From: Chitinophaga pinensis DSM 2588
Lineage (GTDB): Bacteria > Bacteroidota > Bacteroidia > Chitinophagales > Chitinophagaceae
Assembly: GCF_000024005.1 (NCBI RefSeq)
Contig: NC_013132.1
Coordinates: forward strand, 3,404,001-3,468,000
Length of the DNA stretch: 64,000 nt
Reading direction: 5' to 3'
Shown here: piece by piece, positions 17,331 through 26,444 of the stretch
Position numbering within the stretch: position 1 is the first letter of the stretch
How the letters are laid out: every line of letters begins with the position of its first letter
Program-made: the position numbers and the translations under genes
The notes under the pieces: generated by a model
Databases searched by the model: none
What the model saw: the letters and a program-made list of their open reading frames with translations, nothing else
What the model was told of the DNA's origin: nothing

Positions 17331-19448
17331 ATGAAATATTTTCCCGATTCAGCACTGGTACAGCTGGAATTTGACAAGGTACAGGCTTTGTTAAAAGAGC
17401 ATTGTAAAACGGAGCTGGGCAAACAAATGGCAGATGAACTGCGTTTGCACACCCACATTGATTATGTAAAAACGGCCCTGCAACAGGCCCATGAATACAA
17501 GCAGCTGACTTTGCTGCAGGAACACTTTCCCAACGATTATGTACTGAACCTGAAAAATGAACTGCGTTTGCTGAGCATCCAGGGTGCTGTACTGAGCGAA
17601 GAACAGATTATGCAGTTGCGTAAGCTGGCGGAAAGTATGCACAGCATTGTACGTTTCTTTGATCACGACAGGCGTGTCACTTATGCAGGACTGTTCAGCG
17701 TGATTACTCATACCCACTATGAGAAGAAAATCACCGCGCTCATCGACGAAGTACTTGATGAGCATGGAGAAGTACGCGACAACGCCACCCCTGAACTGGC
17801 TAAAATCCGTATGAACCTGTTCCGTAAAAGGAACGAACTACGCCGCGCATTTGAGCGCTGTCTTAGTAAACTTAGTAAACTTGGCTACCTCGCCGATACG
17901 GAAGAAGCCTTCCTGAACGGAAGAAGGGTAGTGGCGATCTACGCCGAAAACAAACGTATGGTGAAAGGTATCCTCCACGGGGAGTCCGATACCCGCCGTA
18001 CTGCTTTCGTCGAACCGGAAGAAACGATAGAACTGAACAATGACGTGATGTCCCTCGAAAGGGAAGAAAGTAAAGAGGTGTACAAAATACTGCGTACACT
18101 GACCCACCAGCTCAGTCAGCACAGTCACCTGCTCAATAACTATCACGAGATACTCGGACAATACGACTTTATCAGGGCAAAAGCCAAACTGGCGCTGGAC
18201 ATGGACGGTAACTACCCCATGCTGACGCCGCACGCGGAAGCGCATCTCGTAGACGCGCACCACCCGCTGCTGCTCCTGTATAACCGCCGTAACAAGAAAC
18301 CGACCATCCCGGTGAACCTGACCCTGAACAAGGATAACCATATCCTGGTGATCAGCGGTCCGAATGCCGGCGGTAAAACCGTGACCATGAAAACGGTCGG
18401 CCTGATCCAGCTCATGCTGCAGGCAGGCCTGCTGGTGCCTGTACACCCCAGCTCACAACTCGGTATTTTCCGTCAGCTGATGATCCATATCGGTGATACT
18501 CAGTCCCTGGAATTTGAACTGAGTACTTATAGTTCTCACCTGAAGAACATGAAGTACTTCATGGAGAACGCCAATGGTAAGACCATGTTCTTCATCGATG
18601 AATTAGGTAGCGGTTCTGACCCGAATCTCGGGGGCGCCTTCGCAGAGGTGATCATGGAAGAAATGGCCAAGAAACACGCTTTTGGTATCGTTACCACCCA
18701 CTACCTCAACCTGAAGGTAATGGCCAATAAGGTACGTGGTATCATCAACGGCGCTATGGGCTTCGACGAGGAAAACCTGTCGCCTATGTACAAACTGATC
18801 GTAGGTAAACCAGGTAGCTCGTATACGTTCTCTATCGCGCAGCGTATCGGTCTGCAGCCTGCCCTCATTGCCCGGGCCAAAAACCTGGTGGACGAAGGGC
18901 ACTTCCAGCTGGATAAACTGCTCAACAAAGCAGAACAGGATCTGCAGAAAGTAGAAGCCAAGGAGAAAGAACTGCAGAAACTCCTGAAGGAGAATGAAAA
19001 GCTGAAACGTGAATACGAGATCCTGTCCGATAAGGAAAGGAAAACCCAGCAATTCACTACCCTGAAACTGCAAAACCAGATCAAGGAAGAAGAACTCCAG
19101 TACCTCAAGGATATGGAGCGCAAGCTGAAACAGATTGTTTTTGAGTGGAAACGTACAGATGACAAACAGAAAGTCATGAAACAGGCAGAAGCCCTGTTAT
19201 TCCATAAACGCCAGAAACAGATCAACGAACGCTTCGAAAAGAAAATTCAGGATAAATTCCTGGAGGTAGTAGGAGCCGACCTGAAACTGGGCGACCAGGT
19301 AAAGATCAAGAGCAATGGCCAGGTAGGAAAGCTGATGGAAGTCCGCGACAAACGCGGTATCGTAAAACTCGGCAATATTCCGATGAACGTGGCACTGTCT
19401 GACCTGGTACTGGTGAAAGAGCGGCCGAAAGAAGAAACGGCTAAGTAG
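17331..19448 (+). CDS. mutS2: MutS2-type DNA-binding ATPase lacking an Smr domain
   Basis: A 705-residue MutS2-family protein: core/lever helices (about 1-300), ABC-type ATPase with Walker A GPNAGGKT at residues 343-350, Walker B region 'MFFIDELGSGSDP' and 'VTTHY' switch, then a long charged coiled coil (about 520-640) and a KOW-like 'LGDQVKIKSNGQVGKL' segment near 652. MutS2 acts on branched DNA and stalled ribosomes; canonical members end in an Smr endonuclease domain of ~80 residues (total ~780). Here the stop comes right after the KOW-like segment, so Smr is missing. No frameshifted Smr sequence is visible downstream. A terminator follows. Confidence 0.88.
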   Translation: MKYFPDSALVQLEFDKVQALLKEHCKTELGKQMADELRLHTHIDYVKTALQQAHEYKQLTLLQEHFPNDYVLNLKNELRLLSIQGAVLSEEQIMQLRKLAESMHSIVRFFDHDRRVTYAGLFSVITHTHYEKKITALIDEVLDEHGEVRDNATPELAKIRMNLFRKRNELRRAFERCLSKLSKLGYLADTEEAFLNGRRVVAIYAENKRMVKGILHGESDTRRTAFVEPEETIELNNDVMSLEREESKEVYKILRTLTHQLSQHSHLLNNYHEILGQYDFIRAKAKLALDMDGNYPMLTPHAEAHLVDAHHPLLLLYNRRNKKPTIPVNLTLNKDNHILVISGPNAGGKTVTMKTVGLIQLMLQAGLLVPVHPSSQLGIFRQLMIHIGDTQSLEFELSTYSSHLKNMKYFMENANGKTMFFIDELGSGSDPNLGGAFAEVIMEEMAKKHAFGIVTTHYLNLKVMANKVRGIINGAMGFDEENLSPMYKLIVGKPGSSYTFSIAQRIGLQPALIARAKNLVDEGHFQLDKLLNKAEQDLQKVEAKEKELQKLLKENEKLKREYEILSDKERKTQQFTTLKLQNQIKEEELQYLKDMERKLKQIVFEWKRTDDKQKVMKQAEALLFHKRQKQINERFEKKIQDKFLEVVGADLKLGDQVKIKSNGQVGKLMEVRDKRGIVKLGNIPMNVALSDLVLVKERPKEETAK

Positions 19449-19492
19449 TACTTAATGAAGAATTAAGCATTTATTACATATTATAATCAGGA

Positions 19493-19523
19493 GGGCGCTT
19501 CATTTTGAGGCGCCCTTTTTTTT
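19493..19523 (+). terminator. Rho-independent terminator after the mutS2-like gene
   Basis: Stem GGGCGCTTCA / TGAGGCGCCC (10 pairs with one G-T) with a TTT loop and a following run of nine T. It is a textbook terminator 45 nt after the stop. Confidence 0.92.
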
Positions 19524-19678
19524 GGACCTGAATATAAAGCGCTCGCTGAAACAATCCACACCTGTAATGCTATCCTGCATTCAATAGATCAACTGTAAGG
19601 TTTTTCTGTACTGAATAACTATACTGTCTCGCTTCGTAATATGATATAAACCAATGTCGTCCCATAGATAACCCTTAT

Positions 19679-19750
19679 ATAAGCCGTAGATAACCCGTAC
19701 TTATAAGAATGTGTTATCTACGGCTTATATACGGGTTATCTACGGCTTAT
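19679..19750. repeat. 21-bp inverted repeat with a third partial copy
   Basis: ATAAGCCGTAGATAACCCGTA-type arm at 19679-19699 is repeated exactly in inverse orientation at 19730-19750, and a 16-bp inverted copy (TTATCTACGGCTTATA) lies between at 19714-19729. The three overlapping copies of the motif 'GATAACC' / 'CCGTAGATAA' occupy a gene-free stretch of 569 bp between the terminator and marR. Function is unknown. Confidence 0.8.
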
Positions 19751-19982
19751 CTGGGAATTATCTGAAATATTGAATAAAATCTCAACCGAAGCAACTTTAT
19801 AACTAGCATATTTAATGCAGGTTCACTTGACAGGTCAGCAATTGTTTCAGCGACCATTTTCTCCCCTGAAAGCTTTTAGGTGAGGAAGGATGCGAATGCC
19901 TTTTAACACTTGATGAAAATTAATAATTAATGGTTTTTCGCCTGACCCCGCTCCAATAATTCTCAATACTTGCAATATTTCT

Positions 19983-19994
19983 TTAGCCGGCTAA
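19983..19994. promoter_or_regulatory. TTAGCCGGCTAA palindrome upstream of marR
   Basis: A perfect 12-bp palindrome 23 bp before the MarR-family ATG at 20018. A second exact copy lies after the gene at 20490-20501, and both are followed by ATTAA. MarR proteins bind short palindromes in their own promoter, so this is a likely autoregulatory operator, by inference. Confidence 0.6.
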
Positions 19995-20017
19995 TTAATT
20001 TGTATTATCTTCGTTTT

Positions 20018-20458
20018 ATGAACAGACCGATGATGTGTAGTACCATCAGTCACCTGCTGACGCAGATCTGCAAGGTACACAGGAATAAAGGCAACCAGAT
20101 GCTGGCTGCCCATCAGCTCCACGCCGGTCAGGAGCACTTCCTGGCGCAGCTGTTGTGTGGGGGGCCTATGACGATGAATGAACTCACGGAAAATCTGGAA
20201 GTAACACCCGCAACTGTAACACGAACAGCCGAACGACTGGAGAAAAACGGGTTTCTCACAAAAGAAAAATGTAATAACGATCAGCGGGTTGTGAGAGTCA
20301 GCCTGACTGATAAAGGAAAAGAAGCAGCCACCGATATAATAGATACTACCTGGAATAAGCTGGAACAGCAGATGGTAAAAAACATGAGTACAGAAGAAAA
20401 GGTATTGCTCAGACGACTGCTAATGCAGGTATTGGAAAACATAGAAGAGGAAGAATAG
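20018..20458 (+). CDS. MarR-family transcriptional regulator
   Basis: A 146-residue winged-helix protein. I chose ATG 20018; a TTG at 19970 would place the palindromic operator inside the coding region. Residues ~45-110 show the MarR DNA-binding region ('MTMNELTENLEVTPATVTRTAERLEKNGFL' followed by the 'R.V.VSLTDKG' wing). MarR proteins usually repress efflux or stress genes and respond to small aromatic ligands. It lies upstream of an AraC regulator and an RND efflux operon and is flanked by identical palindromes, so it may control both itself and the downstream genes. Confidence 0.88.
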   Translation: MNRPMMCSTISHLLTQICKVHRNKGNQMLAAHQLHAGQEHFLAQLLCGGPMTMNELTENLEVTPATVTRTAERLEKNGFLTKEKCNNDQRVVRVSLTDKGKEAATDIIDTTWNKLEQQMVKNMSTEEKVLLRRLLMQVLENIEEEE

Positions 20459-20489
20459 GCGCATTTTTCCTTTTTTTTAAATTATTTAT

Positions 20490-20501
20490 TTAGCCGGCTA
20501 A
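20490..20501. promoter_or_regulatory. Second TTAGCCGGCTAA palindrome
   Basis: An exact copy of the 19983-19994 palindrome, 32 bp after the marR stop and 239 bp before the AraC-family start. It is a possible operator for the downstream regulator and efflux genes. Confidence 0.55.
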
Positions 20502-20601
20502 TTAAATGCAGGATTGAAAAGTAGCGCAAACTGTATGGAACTAAATTATCGAGATATAAATTAATATCAGAAGAATAACTATGATTTGTGGGTGGAATGT
20601 A

Positions 20602-20609
20602 TACTTTTG
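20602..20609 (+). promoter_or_regulatory. Candidate -7 box TACTTTTG
   Basis: An exact match to the Bacteroidota -7 consensus TAnnTTTG, 130 bp upstream of the AraC-family gene. A TTTG lies at 20585-20588, but the spacing (13 bp) is shorter than usual. Confidence 0.4.
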
Positions 20610-20739
20610 TACCACCATAACGAACACCATACGTTAATACTACTTGTTACCACCTGCTTCTGTCCGGATCCAATAATGAGATCTGCCTGATCCCCTTATT
20701 TACTGTAGTGTGCATTACTAATACCAAACGTCAAGTATT

Positions 20740-21621
20740 ATGAGGAATAATGTATTGATACCCGTTTACGACTATGCCGACGTCAACAGGCCTGGTAATC
20801 CTGTGAGAGGATTTCATATTGACCGTACAACCTATCTGGTACAACCTGAAGATGTGTCTGAGCCGCACAGACGTTCCAATTACAGCCTTACGTTGTTATT
20901 ATCCGGCGAAAGCATACAATATATAGACTTCGAAAAATATACCGTGAAAGCACCGGCACTGATCATGTTATCTCCTGATCAGATCTACCGGTATACCGGT
21001 GATAGCCTGTCTGAAATTGTGAACATTTCCTTCTCTCCGGAATTTTTGCTGCCAGAAACATCTGCCAGTGGAATGGTGTGCTGGTCATGCGTATTTGAAA
21101 AAGCGATTGTGCCACTTACCGACGGACAGCTCAAAGAGCTGCTGGGCTTTGCACGCCTCATGCTCAGAGAAACGGAAAATCCGCAGCCACTCAGTGACCT
21201 GATCATCCGTAGTCAGCTGAAATCGCTGATGGCCGCTACCGCCAGACTGCCGCAACTCGATATCGCCTCTATCCAGTCGGATACCTTACCTAACCGTATC
21301 GTCAGACAATTCAATGAACTGTCCGACATCCATTATAAAGATAAAACACAGGTAGCCCATTACGCAGAACTGATGTTTGTAACGCCAGGTCACCTGAATG
21401 ACACGATTAAGTCCGCATTAGGGAAGACCGCTAAACAAATTATAGACGAAAAACGTATTACTGAAGCAAAGCGGTTATTGTATTGGGGTGAACATACAAT
21501 TAAAGAGATTGCAGGACAACTGAACTTTGAAGATGACGGTTATTTTAATCGCTTCTTTAAAAAACATACAGGTGCAACACCTGCTTCTTTTCAACGTAGC
21601 ATCCGTGAAAAGTACAATTAA
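20740..21621 (+). CDS. AraC-family transcriptional regulator
   Basis: A 293-residue protein with an N-terminal cupin-like sensing region (about 1-170) and a C-terminal double helix-turn-helix (about 195-290) of AraC type, with 'IKEIAGQLNFEDDGYFNRFFKKHTGATPASFQ' matching the second HTH. It lies between marR and the RND efflux genes on the same strand, so it is a plausible activator of the efflux operon. Effector and targets are unknown. Confidence 0.9.
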   Translation: MRNNVLIPVYDYADVNRPGNPVRGFHIDRTTYLVQPEDVSEPHRRSNYSLTLLLSGESIQYIDFEKYTVKAPALIMLSPDQIYRYTGDSLSEIVNISFSPEFLLPETSASGMVCWSCVFEKAIVPLTDGQLKELLGFARLMLRETENPQPLSDLIIRSQLKSLMAATARLPQLDIASIQSDTLPNRIVRQFNELSDIHYKDKTQVAHYAELMFVTPGHLNDTIKSALGKTAKQIIDEKRITEAKRLLYWGEHTIKEIAGQLNFEDDGYFNRFFKKHTGATPASFQRSIREKYN

Positions 21622-21956
21622 TACCGTAATTAGTTAAATGATTTTCTTTTTTATACGTCCTATTTTTGTAAATCGGATAGAATGGAAACTGTTTTAGCAA
21701 TCGTCAACTAAAACCGAACGCTCATGAAGTACAATGATCTCACCTGTTAATTATCAGGAACCAAATTTCTCTATTAGCTATTATTAGTAAATCTACCCCG
21801 TAGTTCCAACACTACGCAACGACAACTATTTTCTTTCCATCAACCGGGAAGGGATATGGCAAGGTTTGCCCATAGCTCCACAATGTGTCTGAAATCGCCA
21901 ATAAAGATTACAGCGTGTCCGGCTATTGTCAATAATCAAAGAAAACACAAAACCGT
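21622..21956 (+). promoter_or_regulatory. Gene-free leader region of the efflux operon
   Basis: 335 bp without a convincing reading frame. TATTTTTG at 21661-21668 matches the TAnnTTTG box and would give a leader of about 290 nt before the adaptor gene. No terminator hairpin or known riboswitch was recognised. Confidence 0.4.
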
Positions 21957-23138
21957 ATGAACCACTTATTTCAACAAGTTTACAAACAAAAGCCTGTAGG
22001 CTTTCTCTATAGCCTGATACTGCTGGCAGTATTATCAGGTTGCGCTTCCTCTTCCGCTAATCCGGAAGGTGGTGCTCCTCCTGTAACTGCGTTGCCTGTA
22101 TTCAAGGCCGCCGCGGTTCCTGCTTCCACTCACCGTGAATATAACGCTGCACTGGAAGGTAAGGTGAACGTGGAGATCCGTGCACAGGTAGATGGATATA
22201 TCGATAAGATCTTTGTAGATGAAGGCGCTTATGTGAAAGCCGGACAACCATTATTCCGCATCAATGATCGTCCTTATCAGGAACAGTTGAGCAACGCATC
22301 AGCCAGTCTGCTGGCGGCACAGGCCAATGAAGAAAAAGCATCGCTGGAAGTATCCAGACTGACGCCGCTGGTAGACAATAATGTTGTATCCGACATACAG
22401 CTGAAAACGGCCAAAGCCGCTTACCAGGCTGCAAAAGCCAATGTAGCACAGGCACAGGCCATGGTCAGCAATGCACGAATTAACGTAGGTTTTACGCTGA
22501 TCACAGCGCCTGTGAGCGGTTATATCGGCCGCATTCCTTATAAGAATGGTAGCCTTGTAGGTCGTAGCGAAGCGCAGCCACTCACCGTGCTGTCTGATGT
22601 AAATGAAGTATATGCTTACTTCTCTATGAGTGAAATTGACTTCCTGCAATTCAAGGATAAATTCCCAGGCAATACCATCGCGGAAAAAGTAAAACAACTG
22701 CCGCCGGTTGAACTGGTATTACCCGATAATACCATTTATCCTGAAAAAGGCCGCATCGAAACCATGGAAGGTCAGTTCGATAAAACAATGGGCGCCGTAA
22801 GTTTCCGCGCTACATTTCCAAACCCGAACGGTCTGCTGCGCTCCGGCAATACAGGTAAAGTAAAACTCTCTGAATCCTTTGCTGCATTGGTGGTACCACA
22901 GGAAGCTACTTTCGAATTACAGGATAAGATCTTCGTATTTACTGTTGGCGACAGTAATAAAGTAGCAAGCAAACCGATCACCGTATCAGGCAAAAATGGT
23001 GCGTACTATTTCGTGGCAAAAGGCGTGAGCGCCGGTGAATCTGTTGTATACACCGGGTTAGACCGTCTGCGTGATGGAATGGTGATTCAACCGCAACCCA
23101 TTTCAATGGATAGTCTGCTGAAAGCCAGACCGCTCTAA
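21957..23138 (+). CDS. RND efflux periplasmic adaptor (membrane fusion) lipoprotein
   Basis: A 393-residue HlyD/AcrA-type adaptor. Residues 1-29 form a lipoprotein signal with Cys29 (LSGC). Order: biotinyl-lipoyl half with 'VEIRAQVDGYIDKIFVDEGAYVKAGQPLFRIN' (about 64-96), an alpha-hairpin (about 100-170), the second lipoyl half ('APVSGYIGRIPYKNGSLV'), then beta-barrel and membrane-proximal domains. It links the inner-membrane pump to the outer-membrane channel and is followed by those two genes in order. It is acylated in the inner membrane, as in AcrA. Confidence 0.95.
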   Translation: MNHLFQQVYKQKPVGFLYSLILLAVLSGCASSSANPEGGAPPVTALPVFKAAAVPASTHREYNAALEGKVNVEIRAQVDGYIDKIFVDEGAYVKAGQPLFRINDRPYQEQLSNASASLLAAQANEEKASLEVSRLTPLVDNNVVSDIQLKTAKAAYQAAKANVAQAQAMVSNARINVGFTLITAPVSGYIGRIPYKNGSLVGRSEAQPLTVLSDVNEVYAYFSMSEIDFLQFKDKFPGNTIAEKVKQLPPVELVLPDNTIYPEKGRIETMEGQFDKTMGAVSFRATFPNPNGLLRSGNTGKVKLSESFAALVVPQEATFELQDKIFVFTVGDSNKVASKPITVSGKNGAYYFVAKGVSAGESVVYTGLDRLRDGMVIQPQPISMDSLLKARPL

Positions 23139-23240
23139 CTGACGACAGTATAGTAATGTACTCCCCGCTGTCACGGTTTGAAAAGACCGCAGGGGATAGT
23201 ACACTCCGGACATCCTGACAAACAACTAACGCAAGCAATT

Positions 23241-26200
23241 ATGTTAAGAAGATTTATAGAAAGACCCGTACTGGCAACGGTGGTGTCCATTATCCTGGTA
23301 TTGCTGGGATTATTGTCGCTCGCCACCCTGCCCGTGACGCAGTTCCCCGATATCGCACCGCCCAGTGTGGCCGTAACAGCCTCCTATCCGGGTGCGAACG
23401 CGGAAGTGGTAGCCCGTTCAGTAGCAACGCCTATTGAAGAAGCAGTGAATGGTGTGGAGAACATGACCTATATGACCTCCACTTCCAACAACGACGGCTC
23501 CATGACGCTGACCGTATACTTTAAACTGGGTACTGATCCTGACCTCGCCGCTGTAAACGTACAGAACCGCGTGGCGAAAGCGACCAGCCTCCTGCCGGTA
23601 GAAGTAGTGAGCGCAGGTATCACCACACAGAAACAGCAGAACAGTATGATCATGGTGGTGAACCTGTTCAGCGAAATGGCTGAATATGATGAGAAGTTTT
23701 TGCAGAACTACGCAAAGATCAACATCATCCCCGAAATACAACGTGTGACCGGTGTCGGTCAGGCAATGGTATTCGGTGCGAAAGATTACTCTATGCGTAT
23801 CTGGTTGCGCCCTGACCGTCTCGCTGCCAATAACCTGTCTCCCCAGGATGTATTGAGCGCGATCCGTGAACAGAACCTTGAAGCAGCACCAGGTCGTTTC
23901 GGTGAAAGCAGCAAGGAAGCATTTGAATATGTGATCAAATACAAAGGAAAGCGTAACCAGAATGCACAGTATGAAGACATCGTACTGAAAGCAAATGCAG
24001 ACGGTTCGCTGCTGCGCCTGAAAGACGTGGCACGTGTAGAATTCGGTTCCTTTACTTATAGCAGTGACACACACGTAAATGGTAAATATGGTATCGGTAT
24101 CGCGATTTATCAGACGGCCGGTTCCAATGCCAACGAAATACAGACGCAGGTAAACGAGCTGATGAAAAAAGCAGCCGGGCTGTTCCCGAATGGGGTAGAT
24201 TATTTCAATATCTACAGCACCAAGGAATACCTGGATGAATCGATCGACCAGGTGAAACATACACTGATAGAAGCCTTTATCCTGGTGTTTATAGTTGTGT
24301 TCATCTTCCTGCAGGATTTCCGTTCTACCCTGATTCCTGCTATCGCAGTACCTGTAGCGATCATCGGTACTTTCTTCTTCATGCAGCTGTTTGGTTTTAC
24401 CATCAACCTGCTTACCCTGTTCGCACTCGTACTGGCCATCGGTATTGTGGTGGATGACGCCATTGTGGTCGTCGAAGCCGTACACTCAAAAATGGAGACC
24501 ATTAATATGTCCCCAAGGGCAGCCACGATCACCAGTATGCAGGAGATATCCGGTGCGATCATCTCCATCACCCTCGTAATGGCAGCGGTATTCATACCGG
24601 TTGGTTTCATGCAGGGACCGGCAGGGGTATTCTACCGGCAGTTCGCCTTCACACTGGCAATTGCCATCCTGATCTCCGCACTGAACGCATTGACCCTGAG
24701 TCCGGCCTTATGTGCGCTGCTGCTGAAGAACAACCATAGCAATCAAACGCACGGCACTGCTTATACAAAAGGTTTTGGTAAGCGCTTCTTTACAGCTTTC
24801 AACTCCGGTTTTGAAGCAGTGACCAATAAATACATCCATAGCGTTCGTTTCCTTGTAAGACGCAAATGGGTGCCTTTAACTGCGCTGGCAATTATTATCG
24901 GTGTGACCGTATGGCTGGTGAAGAGAACCCCGACCGGTTTTATCCCCACAGAGGATAATGGTTTTGTGGTATATTCTGTAACCATGCCGCCGGGATCTTC
25001 CCTGCAACGTACACAGGAAGTGGTGAATAAAGTAGAGAAGGAAATGAAAGCGTTGGAATCAGTGAACAGTTTCCTGAGCGTATCGGGTTTCAACCTGCTC
25101 ACCAACTCTAACAGTTCTGCTTCTGCCGTAGGTTTCGTGAAACTGAAGAAACACGAAGAGCGTGGTCAGATGAAAGACCTGAAAGATGTAATGGGCATGA
25201 TGCAGGCTAAACTGGCGGGCATCAAGGAAGCCAATATCTTCATGTTTAACATTCCGACCGTGCCTGGTTTCAGTAACGTGGATGGTTTTGAGGTGATCCT
25301 GCAGGACCGTAACGGCGGACCAATCGATAAACTGGCCAATACGGCGTATGGTTTTATCGGCGAACTGATGAAACGTAAAGAGATCGCTTTTGCCTTCACC
25401 ACCTTCAATGCCGGTAACCCGCAATATAACCTGGAAATCGATGAAGCAAAGGCCAAACAGCTGGGTATCTCTTTATCAGATATCCTCCAGACCATGCAGG
25501 TATATTATGGCAGCACCTTCGCTTCCGACTTCAACCGCTTCGGTAAATACTACCGTGTAATTGTACAGGCGGAAGCGCCTGCACGTGCAGAACCGGCTTC
25601 ATTGAACGAGATTTTTGTAAAGAACAGTACCGGTGAAATGGTACCGGTGAATGCAGTCGTGAAACTGGAAAGAGTATACGGTCCGGAAACAGTGACCCGT
25701 AATAACCTCTTCAATGCCGTAACGATTAACGGTCAGCCGAAACCTGGTTACAGCTCCGGTGACGCGATCAAGGCAGTAGAAGAAGTGGCACAGCAATACC
25801 TGCCAAGAGGTTATTCTTATGAGTGGGTAGGTATGACGAAAGAGGAGATTGCGGCAGGCGGACAGGCAGGTATCATCTTCCTGTTATGTCTTGTGTTTGT
25901 ATACTTCCTGCTGGCCGCACAGTATGAAAGTTATATCCTGCCGTTGTCAGTGCTACTGTCTATTCCGCTGGGTATCTTCGGTGTATTCGTATTCATTAAC
26001 CTGTTTGGTATTGACAATAATATATATGTGCAGGTAGGTCTGATCATGCTGATTGGTCTGTTGGCGAAAAACGCGATCCTGATCGTGGAATATGCCGTAC
26101 AGCGACGTCGTAATGGTATGGGACTATTAGCTGCTGCACTGGAAGCATCCCGTTTACGTCTCCGTCCGATCCTGATGACGTCCTTCGCCTTTGTGGCTGG

Positions 26201-26411
26201 TCTGACACCGCTGATGCGGGCGACAGGTTCCTCGGCATTGGGTAACCGTTCCATCAGTACCGGCGCGGCTGGTGGTATGCTGACAGGTGTGATACTGGGT
26301 ATCTTCGCTATTCCTGTATTGTTTATCATTTTCCAGTATTTACAGGAGAGGATCAGCGGTAAGCCGTTCAAGACGACACATACAGATGCAGCAAGCGATG
26401 CAACCGTATAA
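23241..26411 (+). CDS. RND multidrug efflux pump, inner-membrane permease
   Basis: A 1056-residue HAE1-type RND transporter. ATG 23241 begins with the family's typical 'MLRRFIERPVLATV' start; an upstream TTG at 23178 adds an implausible tail. TM1 is followed by a large periplasmic loop, then TM4 with the proton-relay pair D405-D406 (GIVVDDAIVV), the second loop, and TM10 with K943 (LLAKNAILIVEYA). All proton-relay residues are intact. It exports hydrophobic or amphiphilic compounds by proton antiport together with the adaptor upstream and the channel downstream. Substrates cannot be predicted. Confidence 0.96.
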   Translation: MLRRFIERPVLATVVSIILVLLGLLSLATLPVTQFPDIAPPSVAVTASYPGANAEVVARSVATPIEEAVNGVENMTYMTSTSNNDGSMTLTVYFKLGTDPDLAAVNVQNRVAKATSLLPVEVVSAGITTQKQQNSMIMVVNLFSEMAEYDEKFLQNYAKINIIPEIQRVTGVGQAMVFGAKDYSMRIWLRPDRLAANNLSPQDVLSAIREQNLEAAPGRFGESSKEAFEYVIKYKGKRNQNAQYEDIVLKANADGSLLRLKDVARVEFGSFTYSSDTHVNGKYGIGIAIYQTAGSNANEIQTQVNELMKKAAGLFPNGVDYFNIYSTKEYLDESIDQVKHTLIEAFILVFIVVFIFLQDFRSTLIPAIAVPVAIIGTFFFMQLFGFTINLLTLFALVLAIGIVVDDAIVVVEAVHSKMETINMSPRAATITSMQEISGAIISITLVMAAVFIPVGFMQGPAGVFYRQFAFTLAIAILISALNALTLSPALCALLLKNNHSNQTHGTAYTKGFGKRFFTAFNSGFEAVTNKYIHSVRFLVRRKWVPLTALAIIIGVTVWLVKRTPTGFIPTEDNGFVVYSVTMPPGSSLQRTQEVVNKVEKEMKALESVNSFLSVSGFNLLTNSNSSASAVGFVKLKKHEERGQMKDLKDVMGMMQAKLAGIKEANIFMFNIPTVPGFSNVDGFEVILQDRNGGPIDKLANTAYGFIGELMKRKEIAFAFTTFNAGNPQYNLEIDEAKAKQLGISLSDILQTMQVYYGSTFASDFNRFGKYYRVIVQAEAPARAEPASLNEIFVKNSTGEMVPVNAVVKLERVYGPETVTRNNLFNAVTINGQPKPGYSSGDAIKAVEEVAQQYLPRGYSYEWVGMTKEEIAAGGQAGIIFLLCLVFVYFLLAAQYESYILPLSVLLSIPLGIFGVFVFINLFGIDNNIYVQVGLIMLIGLLAKNAILIVEYAVQRRRNGMGLLAAALEASRLRLRPILMTSFAFVAGLTPLMRATGSSALGNRSISTGAAGGMLTGVILGIFAIPVLFIIFQYLQERISGKPFKTTHTDAASDATV

Positions 26412-26444
26412 GCGCTTCTAATATTAAAGTATAAAGAAAACAGG

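Noticed and set aside
23418..24485. 355-codon minus-strand open frame inside the RND pump gene
   Set aside because: Long but a shadow of the pump gene; its Cys/His/Tyr-rich composition is unlike a real protein and no motif is seen.
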